In this document: in pieces, positions 1 through 5,704 of the stretch
Position numbering within the stretch: position 1 is the first letter of the stretch
How the letters are laid out: the number at the start of each line of letters is the position of its first letter
Assembly (NCBI GenBank): GCA_003697105.1
Contig: RFFQ01000049.1
Coordinates: 1 to 9,487 of the forward strand
Direction of reading: 5' to 3'
DNA length: 9,487 nucleotides
Source of the DNA: Gemmatimonadota bacterium
Lineage (GTDB): Bacteria; 4572-55; J002
Made by a program: the position numbers and the translations under genes
Notes under the pieces: generated by a model
The model's database searches: none
What the model was told of the DNA's origin: nothing
What the model saw: the letters and a program-made list of their open reading frames with translations, nothing else

Positions 1-2
1 AT

Positions 3-37
3 ATTCAACTATTCAACAAAGTCAATCATGCTATAAT
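3..37 (+). promoter_or_regulatory. Extended -10 promoter with a tandem 7-bp repeat, upstream of the kinase gene
   Basis: A perfect TATAAT lies at 32-37, preceded by TG at 29-30 with one base between, which is the extended -10 form. No good -35 hexamer sits at the usual 17-bp spacing, as expected for extended -10 promoters. Just upstream, ATTCAAC occurs twice in tandem (3-9 and 11-17), overlapping where -35 contacts or an activator site would be. Transcription would start near 44, leaving a leader of about 130 nt before the GTG at 175. The motif is seen directly; its activity is inferred. Confidence 0.55.
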
Positions 38-162
38 GTAAAGAGAATATCAGGTCACCTCAAATTTTGGCGAAGGTATTGATCTTAAATAGGAATATAA
101 GAGGCACAGCTTGTGCGTAAAATCCGCTTGGAAAAATAAGTTGGTAGTTAATCCCTTAACGC

Positions 163-167
163 AGGAG
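163..167 (+). promoter_or_regulatory. Ribosome binding site of the kinase gene
   Basis: AGGAG lies 7 nt before the GTG at 175 and decides that start, since the frame has no ATG there. A small hairpin, GTTAA/TTAAC with a TCCC loop (147-160), ends 2 nt upstream of it and could modulate ribosome access. Confidence 0.7.
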
Positions 168-174
168 TCATACG

Positions 175-2529
175 GTGCTACAACCCGGTGATATTATTGA
201 TAATAAGTACACCATTGTTCGTAAAATTGCTTCCGCAGGATTTGGTACGGTTTACGAAGGTTGGCATGAGCGTTTAGGTCGCAAAGTAGCGATTAAAGCC
301 ATTTTACCCGGTTTAGCGGAAGAAGAACGATTCATGCACATGTTTGAGGATGAAGCGCGTAATACCGCAAACCTCAATCACGAGAACATTGTACAAGTGT
401 ATGATTTTATCATCGATGCCCAAAAAGGGCAATTTTTTATGGTGATGCAGTTGATCGATGGTAAAGATTTGCGCCAGATCATGAAGCAGATTCGGACGCA
501 GTCTCCCAAAGGAAAAATGCCGTATGATCTGGTGGCGTACATTATTAGCCGCACGTGCTCTGCTTTGGCGTATGCTCATGAACGAGAAGACCCACAAACA
601 GGCAAAAAACTGGATTTAGTTCATCGGGATGTGTCACCTTCCAATATCATGGTTGCCTACAATGGCGTTGTTAAACTGATGGATTTCGGGATTGCCAAAG
701 CGGAAGGGCGTAAAAGTGAACACACCCGTACCGGGGTATTGAAGGGGAAAATTTCGTATATGTCCCCGGAACAAGCGATGGGGCAAAAATTAGAAGGTCA
801 ATCTGATATTTATTCCTTAGGAATTGTCATGTTTGAGCTATTGACCTTCAAAAAAGCATTTCAAGGCAATACCGATTTGGATGTGTTACAAAAGGTCGCC
901 AAAGGGGAGATTGATACCTCGGCACTCGATGATCCCGATATCCCACCGGCACTAAAGGCAATTACGCTCAAAGCCACAGAACGCGATATGTCTAAACGCT
1001 ATCAAACCGCGCAGGAAATGTATTTAGATTTACATAAATATTTTTCCTCCATTGATAGCCAATCCATGCAAAGTAAGCTTGCCAAATATATGCAGAAACT
1101 CTTTGCTGAAGAGCTAAAACAGAGAGATTCGGCCCCCGAAGTGCCGCCACGCACCTTGAACACCTCGGTCGGGGATGTATCGGAAATGGCGACAGGCGTT
1201 ATCACCCGTCCTTCGACGGTTTCGCCGCCTCCTACGCCCGCTTCCACCCAACCGTCACCCTCCTTCAAATTATCACGGCCGATTATCGCCGGAAGTATCG
1301 GACTCGTTCTGTTTATTCTGGCATTTTTATTTATTCCGCGCCTCTTTCCTTCTACTTATGGTGTTATTGATTCCATCCCGACCGGCGCCGATGTCAAAAT
1401 CAACGGAACTTACCTCGGCTCGACCCCGTTTCAGGTCAGAAGTGAACATGTCCGCCCGGGTAAGCAATACGATCTGGTGCTTTCTCACCCAAATTTTTTT
1501 GATTTACATCATGTACTCGTTATCGATGATAAAAAGAATATGCGGGTAGATGGCGCGGAACTGCTAAACGCCAATGAAAATGCCTATCGATTGCGTTTTC
1601 AGGCACAGTTAAACATCAGTACCATTCCGCCTAAGGGCAAAATTTTATTGCAGAATGAAGAAATTGGCGTCGCACCATTAGAGTATATTTATGAAGCGTC
1701 CGAAATTCCATTGAACTTGCGGGCAACCTTTCCCGGTCTGGATTCACCCGATCCCTTAGTGGTAAATCTAGCCAGTGGCGCCACTTCAAACTCAACTTCA
1801 TGGGAAATCGAATCCTTACGGCAGGGAGTTTATCGGATTGTAGGGAAATTTAACCGCCGGGTGACTATTAATGCCGTCCCCCCGGGTGCGGCGGACCTTT
1901 TTGTGGATGGAAAACCCATGGGACCGGTGCCAATTGAGCTATCCCTGCCTTTTGGTGAGCATGAGATTCGCATTGATCGCGGTGACCTGAGTTCCGGTAA
2001 TGAAGTTTTTGTGGTATCACAAACCGATTCCGTTTTTAATCTGGTTTTGAAAAAGAAAGTTCGTTTCAAGGCATTTGCCGCGGCAACCAACGAACCGCTT
2101 CCCGCCAATATCACTATTTATGATGGTGATAACCGGAAGATTTCGTCGGGCAGCGCACCGGCACTTTTAGCTGTTCCGGCAGGTAATGCGACAGCGGAAT
2201 TTGAGTACTCCGGCTATAAAACGGTGCAAGTGCCGGTAAATGCGTCCCGTGATACTTTAATCGAAGTTCAACTGGATATTATTCGTCCGGTCATCGTGGT
2301 GGAAGTAACAGATACAAACGGCAATAAGCTTTCCGGTGTTTCTGTGCGGAGTGATACCGGATTTAAAGCGCGTACCAATGCCCTTGGGGTCGCTGTGCTG
2401 GAAGTGTCTCCGAACCGGACTCATGAATTTAGTGTCGAAAAGGAAGGATACCGTCCATTGCGCGGCTTGAAAGTAAGTGTTGGGCCCTCTGGACGTAAAA
2501 AGTTACCGGCGGTATTGAGACCCCGATGA
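175..2529 (+). CDS. Transmembrane Ser/Thr protein kinase with periplasmic PEGA domains
   Basis: A 784-aa Hanks-type (eukaryotic-like) Ser/Thr kinase anchored in the inner membrane. The kinase domain spans about residues 12-290: VAIK lysine K41, helix-C glutamate E60, catalytic HRD 150-152 with N157, DFG 170-172, an activation loop with T184 and T186 as possible autophosphorylation sites, SPE 197-199 in place of APE, and D211 of the DIYSLG motif. The glycine-rich loop is odd: ASAGFG (19-24) instead of GxGxxG. A Pro/Thr/Ser-rich linker (about 319-366) leads to one membrane segment (about 369-388). The outer part has three PEGA-like units, starting near 398, 481 and 565 (IPTGADVKINGTYLG and similar), then two carboxypeptidase-regulatory-like beta-sandwich units (about 628-700 and 704-784). 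Such outer repeats usually bind ligand or cell wall, so it probably senses an envelope signal and phosphorylates cytosolic targets. The GTG start is supported by AGGAG. The stop overlaps holA by 4 bp. The kinase call is firm; the signal and substrates are unknown. Confidence 0.93.
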   Translation: MLQPGDIIDNKYTIVRKIASAGFGTVYEGWHERLGRKVAIKAILPGLAEEERFMHMFEDEARNTANLNHENIVQVYDFIIDAQKGQFFMVMQLIDGKDLRQIMKQIRTQSPKGKMPYDLVAYIISRTCSALAYAHEREDPQTGKKLDLVHRDVSPSNIMVAYNGVVKLMDFGIAKAEGRKSEHTRTGVLKGKISYMSPEQAMGQKLEGQSDIYSLGIVMFELLTFKKAFQGNTDLDVLQKVAKGEIDTSALDDPDIPPALKAITLKATERDMSKRYQTAQEMYLDLHKYFSSIDSQSMQSKLAKYMQKLFAEELKQRDSAPEVPPRTLNTSVGDVSEMATGVITRPSTVSPPPTPASTQPSPSFKLSRPIIAGSIGLVLFILAFLFIPRLFPSTYGVIDSIPTGADVKINGTYLGSTPFQVRSEHVRPGKQYDLVLSHPNFFDLHHVLVIDDKKNMRVDGAELLNANENAYRLRFQAQLNISTIPPKGKILLQNEEIGVAPLEYIYEASEIPLNLRATFPGLDSPDPLVVNLASGATSNSTSWEIESLRQGVYRIVGKFNRRVTINAVPPGAADLFVDGKPMGPVPIELSLPFGEHEIRIDRGDLSSGNEVFVVSQTDSVFNLVLKKKVRFKAFAAATNEPLPANITIYDGDNRKISSGSAPALLAVPAGNATAEFEYSGYKTVQVPVNASRDTLIEVQLDIIRPVIVVEVTDTNGNKLSGVSVRSDTGFKARTNALGVAVLEVSPNRTHEFSVEKEGYRPLRGLKVSVGPSGRKKLPAVLRPR

Positions 2530-3515
2530 AACACCAGCCCCAAACGGTGCTTCAGGATGTCCGCCATGGTAACATCAAACCGTTATATCTATTCCACGGT
2601 GACGTGGATTTCCTGAAGCAAGAACTTATCACCCGTATGATCGAACAGATCGTCCCGGCAACCGTTCGATCATTTAATTATGACCGCCTATATGGTAAAG
2701 AAATTGACGCACCATATCTAATTGATGTGGCGTCACAATTACCGATGATGTCCAAATGGCGCGTAGTCGTAGTACATGAGGGGGATAGGTTATCTCAAAA
2801 AGACAAAAATATCCTGCTTCGCTATCTGGCAAATCCAACCCCCTCCACATGCCTAATTTTTTTAACCGGAAAAATAAATCTTCAAACCAAATTTTATCAT
2901 GCCTTTTTGGCGCATGGTATTGCCGTTGAATTTGCGCCGTTGTATGATCATGACATTATCCCTTGGTTAAAAAAACGAGCTACTCAAAAATATCAAAAAC
3001 AACTCACTTCAGAAGCCGCTTTTACCTTACACTCATATACCGGTAGCGGCATGGGTGATTTGGATAAAGAATTGGAAAAGCTGGCATTGTTCGTGGGAGA
3101 CCGTGCCGAAATTACAGAAGGCGATGTTCGGGAGTTAGTCGGTGTCTCCCGCACCTTCTCCGTTTTTGACCTGACCGATGCGATTGCAGAACGCAAAACC
3201 ATCCAGTCCATTTCCATTTTAGAGAAGATGTTGAGCACCAACGAGAGTGAGGTCTATATCGTTTCTATGCTTGTTCGTCACTTTTTTATGATTTGGAAAG
3301 CCCGAACCGCCCCAAATGTGGCTGGAGTTGCCAAATTGTTACACGTTCCTCCATTTATTGCCAAAAAGTATTACCAACACGCTAAAAATTTTTCGCCGTG
3401 GCAACTGGCGGTTGTTTTTGAAAGTCTGTACGAAACCGATCTAAAGTTAAAGACCAGTTCAGGTGACCCCAAAGTCCTCATGGAATTCCTTGTTTACCGT
3501 ATCTGCACTGCTTAA
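2526..3515 (+). CDS. holA: DNA polymerase III subunit delta
   Basis: A 329-aa protein of normal length for HolA, the clamp-loader subunit that opens the beta sliding clamp in the cytosolic replisome. Family signatures are visible: the N-terminal YLFHGDVDFLKQE (21-33), where other AAA+ proteins carry a P-loop but delta lacks a working Walker A; the central DLDKELEKLALFVG (178-191); the start of the collar domain at FSVFDLTDAI (211-220); and the C-terminal ETDLKLKTSSGDP block (303-315). The ATG lies inside the kinase stop (ATGA at 2526-2529) with no clear Shine-Dalgarno, so translation is probably coupled to the kinase. A VanZ gene follows after 23 bp. holA is essential in studied bacteria, so this run is presumably expressed during growth. 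Placement behind a receptor kinase is less usual. Confidence 0.92.
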   Translation: MKHQPQTVLQDVRHGNIKPLYLFHGDVDFLKQELITRMIEQIVPATVRSFNYDRLYGKEIDAPYLIDVASQLPMMSKWRVVVVHEGDRLSQKDKNILLRYLANPTPSTCLIFLTGKINLQTKFYHAFLAHGIAVEFAPLYDHDIIPWLKKRATQKYQKQLTSEAAFTLHSYTGSGMGDLDKELEKLALFVGDRAEITEGDVRELVGVSRTFSVFDLTDAIAERKTIQSISILEKMLSTNESEVYIVSMLVRHFFMIWKARTAPNVAGVAKLLHVPPFIAKKYYQHAKNFSPWQLAVVFESLYETDLKLKTSSGDPKVLMEFLVYRICTA

Positions 3516-3538
3516 TCACCTTACAGGACGGCTTATAC

Positions 3539-3928
3539 ATGGCATTTTTAAAATATCATTTACCGGTCCTTGTCTGGCTGGTTATTTTGACTATCGGAAC
3601 TTCTTTACCGGGCACAACCCTACCCACGTCGGTGCTGTGGGGCTACGATAAATGGATGCACTTTGGTGCTTATACGGTGCTTAGTATTTTACTGTGGTGG
3701 TCACTTATCCATCTAAAAAGCCGCCGGTTACGACGTTGGGCGCCATTAATCGCTATTTTGACCTGCGGGGTTTGGGGAGCTTTGGATGAAATTCACCAAG
3801 TGATCATTCCAAATCGCGCCCCCGATATTTATGATTGGTTAGCAAACCTTTTCGGAGGGATGTTCGGTCAAGGGGTTGTGATTGGACTCAAACAGCTCAT
3901 CTCTCTCAGTCTATTGATCCTCAAGTGA
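3539..3928 (+). CDS. VanZ-family membrane protein
   Basis: A 129-aa integral membrane protein with about four hydrophobic segments (about 6-22, 43-58, 68-86 and 100-127). It has the conserved polar pattern of the VanZ-like family: DKWMHFGAY (37-45), then ALDEIHQ (81-87), PNRAPDIYDWLANLFGG (91-107), meaning the DK..H, DE..Q, P.R and D..AN residues are all present. VanZ itself gives low-level teicoplanin resistance in enterococci. Most chromosomal relatives have no proven role and are thought to act at the cell envelope, so no resistance function should be read from this. The ATG has a modest AGGA about 10 nt upstream (3525-3528). The stop overlaps the GTG start of the glycosyltransferase gene, suggesting coupled expression. 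Confidence 0.85.
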   Translation: MAFLKYHLPVLVWLVILTIGTSLPGTTLPTSVLWGYDKWMHFGAYTVLSILLWWSLIHLKSRRLRRWAPLIAILTCGVWGALDEIHQVIIPNRAPDIYDWLANLFGGMFGQGVVIGLKQLISLSLLILK

Positions 3929-5103
3929 CTCCTCTCACCGGTTTTGTTTTATTATGGGCTATTGCTACGAGCCTCATCTGGATTTTCGGGAGTATAAAAG
4001 CCGCGTTTGACCTCGCTCGGATACCCCAAATTTCTCATGTAAACCCCCCGAAGCCCGCTGTTTATCCCCGATTAAGTGTAATTATCCCAGCTTGTAACGA
4101 AGAAGATACACTTGCCCGCGCTTTGCAAACCCTCCTGGATCAAGATTACCCTGATTTAGAAGTGATCGTTGTCAATGACCGCTCTACGGATGCCACCGGT
4201 GTGATTTTAAACCAGATGGCTCAGCAGGATGACCGGATCGTCCCCATTCACATCCACCAGTTGCCGGATGGATGGCTTGGTAAAGTAAATGCCCTACATC
4301 AAGGAGTACAACGGGCTACCGGCGATTGGTTGTTGTTCACGGATGCTGATATTTATTATGCCCCGGGTGTACTGCGGCAAAGTATCGCCTATAGTTTACA
4401 TCGCCAATTAGACCATTTGGCGTTGTTAGCCGATTTCCATTCCCCGTCCTTGGGGGCAGACATCGCCATTTCGGGCTTTTTAGGATTAGGATTGGCAAAA
4501 TGGGAACCCCACAAAGTCGAAGACCCAAACTCAGATGTTTTTATTGGGGTCGGAGCATTTAATCTGATTCGGAGGTCTGCTTTTGAAGACACCCCCGGGT
4601 TTGAATGGCTCAAGATGGAAGTGGTCGATGATATTGGGCTGGGGAAATTGATGCACGTGTACCGTAAACATAGCGCCATTGCACTTGCCAAAAATGCACT
4701 TTCGGTGCAATGGTATCCCTCTTTGATGGCAATGATGCGTGGTTTAGAGAAAAACACCTTTGGTGCCGCCGCCAACTATAACTATCTAAATTTATTTGGG
4801 TTTATAATTCTTTTTTGGGGATTTCTGTTGGGTCCGGTTGGGATTTTCCTGATGGATATTCCATTCCGGTGGGTATTACCACTGGGTGTATTCATCGCCA
4901 TGATGGGGTATGGGTATGCCATGAAGATACATCTCAATCGACCTTTGAAAACATTTTTATTCTTTCCCTTTGGATTATTTATGTTTTCACTAGCGATTTT
5001 ACGCGCTGGGATTTTATGCGGTTTACGGGGAGGTGTGGTGTGGCGGGGAACACATTACCCAACCGCCCAATTAAAAGCCGGCCAGCGAATTAAAATGACG
5101 TGA
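3925..5103 (+). CDS. Membrane-anchored family 2 glycosyltransferase
   Basis: A GT-A fold, inverting glycosyltransferase that would move a sugar from a nucleotide donor to a membrane-linked or lipid acceptor at the inner face of the membrane. Numbered from the chosen GTG (392 aa): N-terminal membrane segment about 5-25, nucleotide-binding SVIIPACNEE (51-60) and VNDRSTDATG (83-92), metal-binding DAD in FTDADI (140-142), acceptor/catalytic VDDIGLG (234-240), QWY (262-264, the place of the QxxRW-type motif), three further membrane segments (about 289-310, 316-333, 343-366) and a terminal WRGTHY (373-378). This order matches the HpnB/CrtQ-like GT2 group, which includes hopanoid- and carotenoid-associated enzymes; the substrate cannot be told here. 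An in-frame ATG at 3835 would overlap VanZ by 94 bp and add an unlikely charged leader. GTG at 3925 gives a 4-bp GTGA overlap and starts just before the first membrane segment. No strong Shine-Dalgarno is present, which fits coupling to VanZ. Confidence 0.87.
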   Translation: MTPLTGFVLLWAIATSLIWIFGSIKAAFDLARIPQISHVNPPKPAVYPRLSVIIPACNEEDTLARALQTLLDQDYPDLEVIVVNDRSTDATGVILNQMAQQDDRIVPIHIHQLPDGWLGKVNALHQGVQRATGDWLLFTDADIYYAPGVLRQSIAYSLHRQLDHLALLADFHSPSLGADIAISGFLGLGLAKWEPHKVEDPNSDVFIGVGAFNLIRRSAFEDTPGFEWLKMEVVDDIGLGKLMHVYRKHSAIALAKNALSVQWYPSLMAMMRGLEKNTFGAAANYNYLNLFGFIILFWGFLLGPVGIFLMDIPFRWVLPLGVFIAMMGYGYAMKIHLNRPLKTFLFFPFGLFMFSLAILRAGILCGLRGGVVWRGTHYPTAQLKAGQRIKMT

Positions 5104-5108
5104 GGGAT

Positions 5109-5130
5109 GTCTATAACTATATTTACATAA
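5109..5130. repeat. Left copy of an imperfect direct repeat bordering the convergent gap
   Basis: GTCTATAA (5109-5116), 5 nt, then TTTACATAA (5122-5130). The same two words occur in the same order at 5656-5684 with a 12-nt spacer. The copy begins 6 bp after the glycosyltransferase stop. See the right copy and the related finding. Confidence 0.45.
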
Positions 5131-5145
5131 TGTGCAACCCCCCCC

Positions 5146-5258
5146 TTCCGCACTTAAAATCGTAACCTGTTGATAATACTAATGTTACGAAAATTGGGGA
5201 TCAAAAATTAAAAAAGATAACCTCAATATTATCAGCTACTTAAGTATGGGGTGCGGAA
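5146..5258. repeat. Nested inverted repeats, possible stem-loop or bidirectional terminator
   Basis: Outer arms TTCCGCAC (5146-5153) and GTGCGGAA (5251-5258) and inner arms TGATAATA (5171-5178) and TATTATCA (5227-5234) are both perfect 8-bp inverted repeats. They are spaced almost equally (17 nt on the left, 16 nt on the right), so both can pair in one structure. A third pair, TCGTAAC/GTTACGA (5160-5166 and 5184-5190), competes with the inner arm. The site lies between convergent genes, so a terminator role is possible, but there is no adjacent T-run of the classic kind. The right arm overlaps the end of the orphan minus-strand frame. Confidence 0.45.
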
Positions 5259-5634
5259 TGTCGGTTGTAAAGCGTTTTGACGCAAATTCGCCCGTAAAAG
5301 ACCCCCGCACACCATTCGCCACAACACGGTGTCGATTGAATTGACTGGCATTAGTTAAAAAATCCACGCCTTGTAGGGAAGTGTTCCCCGCAGATATCTG
5401 AAATGAAAATTTTTTGCATCCAAAATTTGGGGCAGTTGCTCCGGTAGAAGTACACCAACCACCGGACATAGTCACGTTTGGTGAGAAATCACTCATACTC
5501 ATAAAGGCGATTGGTTGAGATTTTGGGGGGGGAGGGTCACCGGAACAACCGGACGATATGTGAGTGTATGTGAGTGATGGAAGTGATGAAGATGGCGGGA
5601 TCGAATAAAAGGAATCACCGCAGGTATTATTACA
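5236..5634 (-). pseudogene. Orphan reading frame without a convincing start, possible gene remnant
   Basis: An open minus-strand frame of 132 codons runs from 5634 (just after TAA codons) to the stop at 5236-5238. The only ATG codons are internal, at 5502 and 5496, and have no Shine-Dalgarno. Starting at 5502 would give 88 aa. The upstream 44 codons have no ATG, GTG or TTG. The sequence does not look random: an N-terminal CNNTCGD, a Ser/Pro/Thr-rich stretch with PPPP encoded across a C8 run (5525-5532), spaced cysteines (GGWCTSTG, NFGCKK) and a Gly/Asn/Ser/Thr-rich tail. That resembles part of a secreted or surface protein that lost its signal peptide. I do not recognise the family. It could equally be chance open frame in a decayed segment. 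It does not join the amidase gene ending at 5705. Confidence 0.3.
5558..5577. repeat. Short tandem repeat, two 10-bp units
   Basis: ATGTGAGTGT followed by ATGTGAGTGA, then a run of related GTGATG words up to about 5594. It is low-complexity sequence inside the orphan frame, on whose strand it encodes part of the Ser/Thr/Leu-rich stretch. Confidence 0.6.
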
Positions 5635-5655
5635 TTATTACAAAAGGGCGGATTG

Positions 5656-5684
5656 GTCTATAATTACTAATTAAGTTTACATAA
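5656..5684. repeat. Right copy of an imperfect direct repeat bordering the convergent gap
   Basis: GTCTATAA (5656-5663) and TTTACATAA (5676-5684) repeat the words at 5109-5130 in the same order and orientation, with a 12-nt instead of a 5-nt spacer. Together the copies bracket about 525 bp that include the nested inverted repeats and the orphan frame. The segment between here and the amidase stop at 5705 is AT-rich, with no other feature. Confidence 0.45.
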
Positions 5685-5704
5685 GATATATTATACACAA
5701 CAAA

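Noticed and set aside
104-116. Small hairpin GCACA-GCT-TGTGC in the kinase leader
   Set aside because: A 5-bp stem with no T-run and no aptamer-like context is too little to call a riboswitch or attenuator.
3835-3924. In-frame ATG giving the glycosyltransferase 30 extra N-terminal residues
   Set aside because: It would overlap the VanZ gene by 94 bp, and the added segment is a charged shadow of VanZ coding sequence. The GTG at 3925 gives a 4-bp overlap and begins just before the first membrane segment.
3539-3928. Glycopeptide resistance gene vanZ
   Set aside because: Only family-level motifs are present and no van cluster surrounds it. Chromosomal VanZ-like proteins are common without a resistance role.
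4389-4775. 128-codon minus-strand open frame inside the glycosyltransferase gene
   Set aside because: It lies antisense to strongly conserved GT2 motifs, and its translation shows no domain character.
5138-5532. The C8 (5138-5145) and G8 (5525-5532) runs as the ends of a mobile element
   Set aside because: Apart from the homopolymers, the flanking bases do not match as terminal inverted repeats and no transposase lies between them.
5540-5552. CCGG-AACAA-CCGG hairpin as a terminator
   Set aside because: The stem is only 4 bp, and neither strand has a following T-run.
5690-5695. Perfect TATAAT on the minus strand that could be a promoter for the orphan frame
   Set aside because: There is no -35 box at a suitable distance and no TG extension. 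The stretch is very AT-rich, so a chance match is likely.
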